A stretch of 64,000 nucleotides of DNA from positions 248,001-312,000 of the forward strand of contig CAXXVE010000001.1 of the NCBI GenBank assembly GCA_963676905.2. Reading direction: 5' to 3'. Made by a program: the position numbers and the translations under genes. Of this stretch, positions 42,515 through 50,669 are shown piece by piece. The notes beneath the pieces were generated by a model. The model had not been told where the DNA came from. It saw only the letters and a list, made by a program, of their open reading frames with translations, and made no database searches. Source of the stretch: Oceanispirochaeta sp963676905. Lineage in GTDB: Bacteria; Spirochaetota; Spirochaetia; DSM-2461. The first letter of the stretch is position 1, and every line of letters starts with the position of its first letter.

Positions 42515-44794
42515 TCAGGAGAGAGCCAGCACCAGTTCACTCTTTCCAGAGCCGTCGGCACTTTTTTCAATAGTTCCTTCCCTGTAGCTCACAGACCAGC
42601 TGTCTGAGCAGCCTTCAAGCTTCACGTGCAGTTCATTTCCCTTTCGGGCAGCAGTCAGAGTCTGTACGGTTTTGCCGCTCATATCGCGGACTGTACAGCT
42701 GCTCTCTTCACCCTCTTTCAGGTCATAAATATCAAAGCGCACACCGCTGCTGTAGTCATAATCAGCGCGGTTCTCATTTCCGCCACGGGCAACAATACTG
42801 CCGGCCCGGGCAAAGAGGGGAACGCTCATATAGCTGTGGTTCTCTTTATACCAGCGGCCTCCGGCGCACTGTTTTCCGTCAATAAGGCTGTACCAGTCCC
42901 CTTCGGGCAGGTAGTACTTTGCCTCGCTCCGGTCGTTGAAGATCGGCGCTACAAGGAGGGAATCTCCAAGCATATACTGACAGTCCAGGTAGGCGCAGTT
43001 GGGATCTTCGGGATATTCCAGAATCATTGCACGCATCATGGGAACCCCGGTCTCTGCAGTCCGGCAGGCCTGATCATAGAGATAGGGCATCAGACTGTTC
43101 TTCAGTTTGGTAAAGTACCTTACAACATCGCAGGCTTCATCGTCAAAGTTCCAGGGCACCCTGTAGGACTCACTTCCGTGGAGGCGGCTGTGTGTGGACA
43201 GAAGGCCGAAGGCCGCCCAGCGTTTATAGAGGTCGGGAGTGGCTGTCTGTTCAAATCCTCCGATATCGTGGCTCCAGAATCCGAAGCCCGAGAGACAGAG
43301 GGAAAGGCCGCCTCTCAAAGACTCTGCCATGGAGGCATAGTTGGCGCTGCAGTCTCCGCCCCAGTGCACGGGAAACTTCTGTCCGCCCACGGTGGCCGAA
43401 CGGGCAAAGAGGGTCGCGTTGCCCTCGCCCTTCTCTTCTACAAGAAGATCGAACACGGCCTTGTTGTAGAGATAGGTGTAGTAGTTGTGCATCTTCATGG
43501 GATCAGACCCGTCAAAGTAGCAGACATCCGTGGGGATACGCTCGCCGAAGTCGGTTTTGAAGCAGTCCACTCCCTGTTTCAGCAGCCTGCGGAGCTTCTC
43601 CTGATACCATTTGACGGCGCCGGGGTTGGTAAAATCCACAAGGGCCATTCCGGGCTGCCACATGTCCCACTGCCATACGGAGCCGTCGGGGCGTTTGACA
43701 AGATACCCTTCCGCCATACCCTCATCAAAAAGAGCGGACTTCTGGGCAATATAAGGATTGATCCAGAGGCATGTACTCAGGCCCTTGGCTTTCAGCCTGG
43801 CCAGCATCGCTTCAGGATCGGGGAACACATCTGAGTCCCACTCAAAGTCGCACCACTGAAACTCCTTCATCCAGAAACAGTCAAAGTGAAAGACCTGAAG
43901 GGGAATATCCCTGTCGGCCATTCCGTCGATAAAGGAGTTTACTGTCTCCTCGTCATAGCTTGTTGTAAATGAGGTTGTCAGCCAGAGACCGAAGGACCAT
44001 GCGGGGGGCAGCGCCGGACGGCCGCTGAGGGCGGTGTAGTTGGAAAGCACATCTTTCATGCTGTCGCCGCCGATGATGTAGTACTCCAGAACCTCTCCGG
44101 GAACGCTGAACTGTACTCTGGAAACGGTTTCTGAAGCGACCTCAAAGGAGACCTTTTCGGGGTGGTTTACAAGAACACCATACCCCTGGCTCGACAGGTA
44201 GAAGGGAATGCTCTTGTAAGCCTGCTCGCTGCTGGTTCCTCCGTCCTCATTCCAGATATCCACAATCTGGCCGTTTTTGACAAAGGGGGAAAAGCGTTCT
44301 CCCAGACCGTAGAGGGTCTCCCCTACATCAAGGTTCAGCTGCTCCCTCATATAGACAGAGCCGTCGTCCCTCTGGATATACCCGGCTGCCTTTCTCTGGC
44401 TTCCTGTAAGAACCCTGTCTCCGTAACGGATCTCTGTACTCCAGACAGAACGGTCGGAGATAGAGAACTCCAAATCTCCCGAGCGGTAGCTGAAGGAGCT
44501 CCCGCTGTTTTCAATGGCTACATCACCGCATCCGGGCTCGTTGAGTTCGAATGCGGGTACGGGAGGATTTCCCCCTGCGTGGTGATACAGCTTGACCTTG
44601 ATTATATTCTTCATAGGAGAACTGAGCTCCGCTGTGACCAGCGGATGGTTCATTGTATCTCCCCTTACTTCAACTTTTTTGGTGGGGCCGTAGAGGGTCG
44701 CCATGTCTCCCTGAACCCGGATATCCCTGGCTTCCATGGGACAGTGAAGGTTCACATCCTTCTGAAGCATCCAGAATCCGTCTGTAAATTTCAT
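42515..44794 (-). CDS. yicI: GH31 alpha-xylosidase (YicI type)
   Basis: A 759-residue cytoplasmic glycosidase releasing alpha-xylose from isoprimeverose-type xyloglucan fragments in the characterised relative. The N-terminus (MKFTDGFWMLQKDVNL) is that of YicI. The nucleophile Asp415 is in CFKTDFGERIPTD and the acid Asp481 in VHWGGDCSANYASM. Both align one residue from the E. coli positions as I recall them. GGAGG sits nine bases before the second of two close ATGs, so I use that. It is divergent from an AraC regulator and has its own terminator. No dedicated transporter is adjacent. Confidence 0.95.
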   Translation of the reverse strand: MKFTDGFWMLQKDVNLHCPMEARDIRVQGDMATLYGPTKKVEVRGDTMNHPLVTAELSSPMKNIIKVKLYHHAGGNPPVPAFELNEPGCGDVAIENSGSSFSYRSGDLEFSISDRSVWSTEIRYGDRVLTGSQRKAAGYIQRDDGSVYMREQLNLDVGETLYGLGERFSPFVKNGQIVDIWNEDGGTSSEQAYKSIPFYLSSQGYGVLVNHPEKVSFEVASETVSRVQFSVPGEVLEYYIIGGDSMKDVLSNYTALSGRPALPPAWSFGLWLTTSFTTSYDEETVNSFIDGMADRDIPLQVFHFDCFWMKEFQWCDFEWDSDVFPDPEAMLARLKAKGLSTCLWINPYIAQKSALFDEGMAEGYLVKRPDGSVWQWDMWQPGMALVDFTNPGAVKWYQEKLRRLLKQGVDCFKTDFGERIPTDVCYFDGSDPMKMHNYYTYLYNKAVFDLLVEEKGEGNATLFARSATVGGQKFPVHWGGDCSANYASMAESLRGGLSLCLSGFGFWSHDIGGFEQTATPDLYKRWAAFGLLSTHSRLHGSESYRVPWNFDDEACDVVRYFTKLKNSLMPYLYDQACRTAETGVPMMRAMILEYPEDPNCAYLDCQYMLGDSLLVAPIFNDRSEAKYYLPEGDWYSLIDGKQCAGGRWYKENHSYMSVPLFARAGSIVARGGNENRADYDYSSGVRFDIYDLKEGEESSCTVRDMSGKTVQTLTAARKGNELHVKLEGCSDSWSVSYREGTIEKSADGSGKSELVLALS

Positions 44795-44862
44795 ATTCTT
44801 CATCCTCCGAATAACAATAATGTCATCATATTCTCAATATTATCCGAAATGTTGGCTGATCT

Positions 44863-44877
44863 TGCTATTAAATAGCA
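44863..44877. promoter_or_regulatory. Palindrome in the yicI/araC intergenic region
   Basis: TGCTATT-A-AATAGCA, perfect 7-bp arms, 28 bases before the regulator's ATG and 69 before yicI. A candidate regulator-binding site. Confidence 0.45.
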
Positions 44878-44904
44878 CGATTATGCTGTAAAACAGAGAA
44901 TGTT

Positions 44905-45777
44905 ATGAATAACCTCTTTGATCTGGAAGCGAGAAAACATGGAACCGGGCTGTTTCCCTTTGCAGGATACACCATGAATTATGATGCCGATGAGACCATT
45001 CTGGACTGCCACTGGCACTCGGAGATAGAGTTTCTGACGGTGACTGAAGGGGCGGGAGTCTTTCACCTCGGGGAGGAGTTCTACACCGTAAACCGGGGAG
45101 AGGCGATTATCATACCAGGAGGCTGCCTGCACAGCGGAAGGACTGCTCCCGGAAGAAACTGCTCTTTTGAAGCGTCGGTTTTCAGTGCTGACCTCATAAA
45201 CAGTGCCGTGGATGACAGGATACAGACCCGTCAGATCGATCCCGTACTGAAGGGACTCAAATACCGCTGCCCCCACATTCAGGGAGAGACAGAGGATGAG
45301 CGGATGCTTCTGGGGACAATAAGGGATCTGTACAGGGTATACAGGAACAGAAAACCCTTTTATGAACTGGAACTTAAGGTAAAAGTCCTTGAAGTCATTC
45401 TCCAGCTGAACAGAATTTCTCCTTCAGACCCCTCTGTTGAACCGGCCGTATCACAGGGCAATAACAGAGCCGTCAAAGAGGCTCTCCGTTATATTCATTC
45501 TCATTATAAAAAGGAAATATCCCTGGACGAACTGGCAGAGGCATCAGGATTCAGCACAGCCCACTTCACAAGACTTTTTACCGAAACCGTTCATATGCCG
45601 CCCATCAGCTATCTCAACTTCTTCCGCATAAACCGGTCTCTTGAACTCCTGCAGGACAGCGGGCTCTCCCTTGCCGCCATAGCGGAACAGAGCGGCTACT
45701 CCAGCGTCAACTATTACATCCGCTGCTTCCGCAAAGTGAAGGGCATTACCCCCGGCCAGTTCAGGAAACAGGGCTGA
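44905..45777 (+). CDS. AraC-family regulator with N-terminal cupin domain
   Basis: A 290-residue regulator. The N-terminal cupin (about 20-110) contains DCHWHSEIEFLTVTEGAGVF and NRGEAIIIPGGCLHSG, the usual sugar-sensing jelly-roll. The C-terminal double HTH comprises SLDELAEASGFSTAHFTRLF and AAIAEQSGYSSVNYYIRCFR, ending KGITPGQFRKQ. It is divergent from yicI, 110 bases apart, and probably activates it in response to a xylose-containing disaccharide. Its end is convergent with the membrane protein gene across a shared hairpin. Confidence 0.93.
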   Translation: MNNLFDLEARKHGTGLFPFAGYTMNYDADETILDCHWHSEIEFLTVTEGAGVFHLGEEFYTVNRGEAIIIPGGCLHSGRTAPGRNCSFEASVFSADLINSAVDDRIQTRQIDPVLKGLKYRCPHIQGETEDERMLLGTIRDLYRVYRNRKPFYELELKVKVLEVILQLNRISPSDPSVEPAVSQGNNRAVKEALRYIHSHYKKEISLDELAEASGFSTAHFTRLFTETVHMPPISYLNFFRINRSLELLQDSGLSLAAIAEQSGYSSVNYYIRCFRKVKGITPGQFRKQG

Positions 45778-45798
45778 TCCCCTATACCCCTTGTGCAA

Positions 45799-45825
45799 AA
45801 GGAGCCCTCGGGGAGAGGACTCCTT
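45799..45825. terminator. Shared bidirectional terminator-like hairpin
   Basis: AAGGAGCCCTC-GGGGA-GAGGACTCCTT, 11-bp arms with one mismatch, lying between the convergent araC and membrane protein genes. Confidence 0.65.
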
Positions 45826-45831
45826 ATTGAG

Positions 45832-47040
45832 TTATACTGATGACCGCCCCGGAACGGGATTATGACTGTTCCCTTTTATATAGTAGGACAGTATCCCCAG
45901 GAGCAGGATTGGAAAGGCTTTGATCAGATACTGCCAGTCTACAGTTACACCTCCCAGAGACATCAGGTTATCCATCATTCCCCAGAGGACAGAGGGGATT
46001 AGAGCCAGAAGGAGACCGAATCTGGAAAGGGTTGCGGCTTTAAAGGCCCTGAGAAACAGAAAAGCAAACAGAATAAAGACCACATCGGCCACAGGCAGGG
46101 TGGGACGTATTCCTCCCAGATATTTACCGAAGTAGAGTCCCCTCAAAAGCCCCAGTACTATGGCAGCTGCAAAAGCAGTCCAGGTAAGAATAAATCCCCT
46201 GCTTTTTCCGCTGGAGTACGACTCAAACTTGCGGGAACTTAGCTTCATAAGAATTAGAATCAGGGCTCCTCCCGCCAGAACCAGAACAAGTCCGCTTGCG
46301 GGAAACTTAAAAATCGATTCAGGTTCTACTCTTATCATGGTTCCCCGGGAGAGAGTCAGGGAGAGGCCCCAGCTGGCGAGAAGGCCGAGGAAGCTTACAG
46401 TTGAAGAAGGAACACCGCTTAAGCATTTGAAAAGAGAGTATAAAAAGGGGACAAACAGAACCAGTCCAAATGTAAGAGCGAACAGCATAAAGCGCGAAAA
46501 AGAACCTTCAGCAAGCCCCTGGAGAAAGAGAATTGATGTGGCAAGGGCAAAGCCGGGAACTGAAAAATCCAATAGATCCTGCCTGGCCAGTAGAAGAATC
46601 CCGAAGGCATACAGGATGGTCAGAGGCAGATGGCGGATTATTTGCTCCAGATTCCGGGAACTGAAAAAAATTGACTGCGCCTGATGAGCTGAGACAACAA
46701 GTGCAACAGCCATAACGACTCCGCCGATAAGAACTGGATTGACCAGAGAAGAAGGGAGCAGAACGGTATCCCCTTTTTCAATTTTCTGCCTGAGCTTCCT
46801 CATGCCGAAGACTCCTATAAGTCCCATGGGAAAGAACAGGATGAAACCTGCCTGAGCAATGAAGTATGACGATTTACGCTTCGTTGAAAGATAAGATGTC
46901 AGCCCTGCAAGACTGAAAATAACGCCTGTTGCGGCAAAAGAGCCCAGTATCATTCTCGCTGATGAACTGTACTCCTCGAATTGACCGATCAATACGGTAA
47001 AGATAAGGTTAATGACTATTGAAGCCGATGCCTGCAGCAT
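45832..47040 (-). CDS. Polytopic membrane protein of unknown function
   Basis: A 402-residue protein of about eleven to twelve hydrophobic helices, for example PVLIGGVVMAVALVVS and LSLTLSRGTMIRV in a loop. I do not recognise a family. The charged N-terminal extension of the longest frame is unlikely to be used: GGAG lies nine bases before the ATG at 47040, which starts MLQASASIVINLIFTVL. A promoter (47147-47119, minus strand) precedes it, so it is probably monocistronic. A transport or O-antigen-ligase-like role is possible but unsupported. Confidence 0.7.
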   Translation of the reverse strand: MLQASASIVINLIFTVLIGQFEEYSSSARMILGSFAATGVIFSLAGLTSYLSTKRKSSYFIAQAGFILFFPMGLIGVFGMRKLRQKIEKGDTVLLPSSLVNPVLIGGVVMAVALVVSAHQAQSIFFSSRNLEQIIRHLPLTILYAFGILLLARQDLLDFSVPGFALATSILFLQGLAEGSFSRFMLFALTFGLVLFVPFLYSLFKCLSGVPSSTVSFLGLLASWGLSLTLSRGTMIRVEPESIFKFPASGLVLVLAGGALILILMKLSSRKFESYSSGKSRGFILTWTAFAAAIVLGLLRGLYFGKYLGGIRPTLPVADVVFILFAFLFLRAFKAATLSRFGLLLALIPSVLWGMMDNLMSLGGVTVDWQYLIKAFPILLLGILSYYIKGNSHNPVPGRSSV

Positions 47041-47354
47041 GTTGAGAAACTCCTTGTTTTGTGAATGATTACCTTTTTTCTGTATTAGAATTTTTACTTT
47101 GAAAATTCGGCAGACTAATGTATACATATGTTCACGTAATTTGTCCAGAGATTCTTAGAGAAAAATAAAAGTGCTGTTTACAAAAATACTTGTGCAGTAC
47201 TGCTTGATGGGTTACTTGTGGTTTGACTGGATACAATAAAATCAGAAGACAATGGAAGGGGTCTTCTATTTGAAAAGTTCAGGGTTTACAGATGTTCAGC
47301 TCAGACATTGAGCAGAACATCTATTTTATTGATATAAAAACAGCTGATGAGAAG
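47041..47354. other. Gene-free stretch with one promoter and one stem-loop
   Basis: It holds the promoter of the membrane protein gene on the minus strand: TGGACA (47147-47142), 17 bases, TATACA (47124-47119). A 14-bp stem-loop follows (47290-47322, one mismatch, 5-base loop) below the charged-protein gene, perhaps its transcript end. Nothing else is recognisable. Confidence 0.5.
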
Positions 47355-47576
47355 CTATTCTTCTTCCGAAGCATCATCATCTGACGCATCAGATTCGATA
47401 TCGGACTCTTCCTCGGGTTCGGGTTCAATACCCAGATACCCGTTGATAAGCATCATCTCATCTTTTTCCGCTTCAGGGGTGCCCTTCTGCTCTTTGCGGA
47501 GCTTCTTGGCCTCTTTGCGTTTCTGCCGTTTTATCTCTTTCTGACGTTTGTCAGAGGAGTATCTGTTTTTAGCCAT
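47355..47576 (-). CDS. Small bipolar charged protein
   Basis: A 73-residue protein with an extremely basic N-terminal half (RQKEIKRQKRKEAKKLRKEQK) and an acidic tail made almost entirely of Glu, Asp and Ser (EPEPEEESDIESDASDDD). A short hydrophobic bridge (MMLINGYLGI) joins them. The basic part would bind nucleic acid. It starts 79 bases after the RRM protein gene on the same strand, behind CAGGAG. The two are probably co-transcribed, with a hairpin between them (47610-47635). I know no characterised family; an RNA-binding or ribosome-associated role is inference. Confidence 0.75.
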   Translation of the reverse strand: MAKNRYSSDKRQKEIKRQKRKEAKKLRKEQKGTPEAEKDEMMLINGYLGIEPEPEEESDIESDASDDDASEEE

Positions 47577-47609
47577 TTTCGGTCTCCTGAACAGTATTAT
47601 TAATTTTCA

Positions 47610-47635
47610 GGAAAAGACCGGTGAAGGTCTTCTCC
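47610..47635. other. Hairpin between the RRM and charged-protein genes
   Basis: GGAAAAGACC and GGTCTTCTCC form 10-bp arms with one mismatch and a 6-base loop. On the minus strand, the direction of the genes, no T-run follows, so processing or attenuation is more likely than full termination. Confidence 0.45.
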
Positions 47636-47655
47636 TTTTTACTGTCAGAAACAGA

Positions 47656-47931
47656 TTAGAAGCGGCGGTTTCCCCGGGGTCTCTCACGGTCTTCTGCTTC
47701 GTTTACACGAATGTTACGGCCGTCGAGTTCTGTTCCGTTGAATGTTGAGATTGCAGCTACTGCAGCATCGTCATCAGCCATTTCAATAAAACCAAATCCC
47801 TTTGAACGGTTTGTATCACGGTCTGTAATGATGTTTACAGAGATTACTTCTCCGTACTGTGCGAAAAGATCGCCGAGATTGCTTTCAGTTGTATTCCAGC
47901 TAAGGTTACCTACATAAATTTTCTTTGACAT
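47656..47931 (-). CDS. RRM-domain RNA-binding protein
   Basis: A 91-residue single-domain RNA-binding protein of the bacterial/cyanobacterial Rbp type. RNP2 is IYVGNL (5-10), RNP1 is KGFGFIEM (44-51), and the C-terminal NIRVNEAEDRERPRGNRRF is basic. It is likely to act as an RNA chaperone, with cold-shock roles known for relatives. CAGGAG precedes the ATG, and just above it a small hairpin (47944-47960) may influence translation. Its promoter lies about 160 bases upstream. Confidence 0.96.
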   Translation of the reverse strand: MSKKIYVGNLSWNTTESNLGDLFAQYGEVISVNIITDRDTNRSKGFGFIEMADDDAAVAAISTFNGTELDGRNIRVNEAEDRERPRGNRRF

Positions 47932-48088
47932 ATTGTCTCCTGTACCGGAAATGCTCCGGTGAATAATTTTTTTACGGAATGAATATTGAATTGTGGGAAT
48001 CGGAAATTGAAGACAGGAAACAAAAAACGGGTTGCTATGAAAACAATCTAACGGTTCTACATATTAAAATACCAAACTGTTGGTTCGA

Positions 48089-48117
48089 AATATATTCGCT
48101 TATCCCGGAAATGTCAA
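48089..48117 (-). promoter_or_regulatory. Promoter of the RRM gene
   Basis: Minus strand: TTGACA (48117-48112), 17 bases, TATATT (48094-48089). The predicted start near 48082 gives a leader of about 150 bases, long for this window. Confidence 0.7.
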
Positions 48118-48290
48118 CGTATTTGGATGTACTTGGTATTTTATTTTCACATAATTACTTATTCTGAAATGTATTACCCCCTTTTCAGAGCCGGGAGGGG
48201 GCGTTGAGTCACAGGAAATCGGAGGAGATGGTTTCTCCTGAGTCACAGCCGGATGAGCAGCCTCAATTCCTGATGTCCTGCCCAGCTAGC

Positions 48291-48319
48291 TTGACAGAGC
48301 CCTGCAAACAGAGCAAAAT
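48291..48319 (+). promoter_or_regulatory. Promoter of the XRE-cupin gene
   Basis: TTGACA (48291-48296), 17 bases, CAAAAT (48314-48319). Confidence 0.6.
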
Positions 48320-48350
48320 CCTCTATAGCGTATTTATTTCATTATAGAGG
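48320..48350 (+). promoter_or_regulatory. Inverted repeat covering the ribosome-binding site
   Basis: CCTCTATA and TATAGAGG, perfect 8-bp arms 15 bases apart. The right arm contains most of the AGAGGA ribosome site for the TTG start at 48361. It could be an autoregulatory operator or a translational hairpin. Confidence 0.5.
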
Positions 48351-48360
48351 AATCATTGAT

Positions 48361-48909
48361 TTGATATCGGCAAGCGAGACAATCAGCAGAAATATCAAGA
48401 GAATCCGGCAGGAAAGAAACCTCACACTGGATGATCTGGCATCACTCACAGGTGTCAGCAAAAGTATGCTGAGCGAGGTTGAACGCTGCACCAAGAGTCC
48501 GACTATCTCCGTGCTTGAAAAGATATGCGACGGGATCAATGTACCTCTTGCCCAACTGACACATACCAGGACTCCTCAAATTTCTGTTTCGAAGAATGAT
48601 TCCATGAAACACTACTCCGCCTGGGACGGATTTGAGTTATTCGTTCTATTCGAGTTTGACGCTGATAAAAAGTTTGAAATATTCCGTCATATAATATCAC
48701 CTCATTCTGAACGGGTATCAGAGAGTCATGATGCCGGAATCAGAGAGTATATCATCTGTACAAAAGGCTGCTTCACAGTTGAAATCGGAGATGAAACAGT
48801 CCAACTGCAGGAGGGGGAAGCTATTCAGTTTCTCGCGAACACCAGACACAGATATTTGAATAGAACAGACATGGAAGCGGGTATCATCATGCTGCTGTAT
48901 CATGAATAA
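48361..48909 (+). CDS. XRE-family regulator with C-terminal cupin
   Basis: A 182-residue regulator. The HTH_3 domain is NLTLDDLASLTGVSKSMLSE followed by RCTKSPTISVLEKICDGINV. The cupin domain (about 105-180) includes YIICTKGCFTVEIGDETVQL and EGEAIQFLANTRHRYLN. Translation appears to start at TTG, eight bases after AGAGGA. The YczE-like membrane gene follows 12 bases later and is surely co-transcribed, a common pairing in which the regulator controls the permease. Confidence 0.92.
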   Translation: MISASETISRNIKRIRQERNLTLDDLASLTGVSKSMLSEVERCTKSPTISVLEKICDGINVPLAQLTHTRTPQISVSKNDSMKHYSAWDGFELFVLFEFDADKKFEIFRHIISPHSERVSESHDAGIREYIICTKGCFTVEIGDETVQLQEGEAIQFLANTRHRYLNRTDMEAGIIMLLYHE

Positions 48910-48921
48910 AAGAGAGTAAGA

Positions 48922-49560
48922 ATGACTGATTATATTATTAAAACCACAAGACTGATATTCGGCCTTTTCCTGTATGCCCTCGGTATCTGCTTAAGCGTCC
49001 AGGCAAATATAGGCCTTTCCCCGTGGGATGCATTCAGCATGGGTGTCTCCTACCAGACCCATATTTCCTTTGGGAACATCGTAACTCTTTCAGGATTTGC
49101 CATCATTCTGCTTGATTTCCTTTTAAAAGAGAAAATCGGTTTCGGTACAATACTCAATGCAATCCTGATAGGCAAGTTTGTGGATCTGATCCAGTTTGCC
49201 GGTTTAATTCCATTGATGTCCAATTTCCGGGCCGGTCTCCTTATGATCCTTTCAGGCCAGGTCGTCATCTGCCTCGGGAGCTATTTCTATATTGGTGCAG
49301 CCCTCGGCTGCGGTCCCCGTGATGCACTCATGGTGGCGCTTGGTAAGCGCATGCCCGCAGTTCCCATTGGAGCCATAAGGGGCATGATAGAGGGCACTGT
49401 TCTGATTATTGGATGGCTGCTGGGAGCAAAGGTCGGACTGGGCACTGTGATCTCAGTCTTCGGCATCGGCTTCATTCTGCAATTCACTTTCAAGGTACTG
49501 CGGTTTGATGTTAAGAGTATCAGCCATGAGAGTGTTGCAGATACTATAAAAGCCTTTTAG
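48922..49560 (+). CDS. YczE/YyaS/YitT-family membrane protein
   Basis: A 212-residue inner-membrane protein of about five helices. Family features are GLFLYALGICLSVQANIGLS, followed by PWDAF, and then GAALGCGPRDALMVALGKR and PIGAIRGMIEGTVLIIGWLL. The function of the family is not settled. It is co-transcribed with the XRE-cupin gene. Its last four bases overlap the convergent PhnB-like gene. Confidence 0.87.
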   Translation: MTDYIIKTTRLIFGLFLYALGICLSVQANIGLSPWDAFSMGVSYQTHISFGNIVTLSGFAIILLDFLLKEKIGFGTILNAILIGKFVDLIQFAGLIPLMSNFRAGLLMILSGQVVICLGSYFYIGAALGCGPRDALMVALGKRMPAVPIGAIRGMIEGTVLIIGWLLGAKVGLGTVISVFGIGFILQFTFKVLRFDVKSISHESVADTIKAF

Positions 49561-50501
49561 CCTCCCCGGGCTTCTTTATACACATCCCTCAGCCTGGGGA
49601 GATCTATTTTCTTCATATCCAGAAAAGCCTTCGTAACAGCCTGTTTCTGCTCATCATTTCCCTGATCCATCATTGTGTTAAGTTCACCGGGAAGGATCTG
49701 CCAGGAGACCCCGAACTGATCTTTCAGCCATCCGCAGGCTTCTGCTTCCGGAACGGCAGACAGTCTGCTCCAGTAATAATCGATCATCTCCTGACTGGAG
49801 CAGTTCAGAATAAAAGAGAAGGCTTCATTGAACTGAAATTTATGATCATAAGCGCTGTCATTGGCTGTCAGCCAGGTTTCCCCCAGCCTGAAGTCGGAGA
49901 ACATAACGGCCCCTTCCTTCTCCGAAGTCATTTCGGGGGGATAAGTCACAAACAGCCCGGGTTCTGATGATTCAAAAAGGGACAGGTAGAACTCTCCGGC
50001 TTCCCGGGCCTTCCCGTAATTTTCTCCCACAAACATCATCGATGGTATAACCGCAGGCCTTGGATCACCGCCGGGATCTGTCAGTATCAGCTGCCAGTTC
50101 AGCCCGAACCGGTCCTGAACCCACCCGTAGAGGGAACTGAAATTATAGGCCCCCAGCTCCATCATCACTGTGCCGCCCTCAATGAGACTCTCCCATATTC
50201 CAGTCAAAGCCCCCCTGGCAGCATTTTCAGGATCAGATTGATCTCTGAAAAAAAGAGGATCGAAATTCACCATTAGCGAGATGGATGGATTCAGTTTAAA
50301 AAGGGGGCCGCCGCTGAGGGCTTCAAACTTCTGACCCCAGAGTTCAAAAGAGAGGTAATCACAGTCTCCGGAAGGAGTCCCTTTCATAACCCCCTTTGAA
50401 ATGATTCTGGAATCGGGAAAGAGGGAGCAGTAAAACTCAGCGGCTTCAACAGCCTGAGTGTCAAACCAGAGATGCGGAACCAGGTTCAATTTATCATTCA
50501 T
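49557..50501 (-). CDS. Tandem VOC/PhnB-like protein
   Basis: A 314-residue cytoplasmic protein of two PhnB-like glyoxalase-fold halves. The first starts LNLVPHLWFDTQAVEAAEFY with CSLFPDSRI. The second contains GENYGKAREAGEFYLSLFES and later LSAVPEAEACGWLKDQFGVS followed by WQILPGEL, the diagnostic end of the fold. Relatives have no agreed function. The N-terminal half lacks part of that ending (RFGLNWQLILTD is seen instead), so the two halves are complementary rather than identical. Confidence 0.87.
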   Translation of the reverse strand: MNDKLNLVPHLWFDTQAVEAAEFYCSLFPDSRIISKGVMKGTPSGDCDYLSFELWGQKFEALSGGPLFKLNPSISLMVNFDPLFFRDQSDPENAARGALTGIWESLIEGGTVMMELGAYNFSSLYGWVQDRFGLNWQLILTDPGGDPRPAVIPSMMFVGENYGKAREAGEFYLSLFESSEPGLFVTYPPEMTSEKEGAVMFSDFRLGETWLTANDSAYDHKFQFNEAFSFILNCSSQEMIDYYWSRLSAVPEAEACGWLKDQFGVSWQILPGELNTMMDQGNDEQKQAVTKAFLDMKKIDLPRLRDVYKEARGG

Positions 50502-50632
50502 GGAAAACTCCTTATAACAGCATGTCGGGATAATCTGTAAAGAGTCACAGCTGAAGCATATACTATACTGAATATACTATATCTTTCTTATAAGGTTTTC
50601 CACTTTATGCGGGGAACGGACTGATATGAAGA

Positions 50633-50654
50633 GCTGGAGCCCCCAGGCTCCAGC
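50633..50654. other. Stem-loop after the MetE-like gene
   Basis: GCTGGAGCC-CCCA-GGCTCCAGC, 9-bp perfect arms. On the minus strand it lies 16 bases past the stop codon and is followed by TCTTCAT, so it is a plausible but T-poor terminator. Confidence 0.55.
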
Positions 50655-50669
50655 ACAGCAAAGGGACGC

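Larger units (their letters stand above)
47932..48360. other. Regulatory gap between the RRM and XRE-cupin genes
   Basis: It holds the RRM promoter and leader (minus strand), a hairpin ACCGGA-AATGC-TCCGGT at 47944-47960, the XRE-cupin promoter, and an inverted repeat around that gene's ribosome-binding site. Two direct copies of GAGTCACAG (48206-48214, 48240-48248) flank an AGGAGA/TCTCCT dyad. No convincing gene lies here. Confidence 0.6.

Noticed and set aside
42626..43834. A 402-codon plus-strand reading frame
   Set aside because: It lies entirely antisense to yicI, which has intact catalytic motifs. No promoter, ribosome site or recognisable protein supports it. Long shadows are expected from codon bias.
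47979..48167. A 62-codon plus-strand frame
   Set aside because: It lies antisense to the RRM leader and across its consensus promoter. The sequence is AT-rich and unlike a protein.
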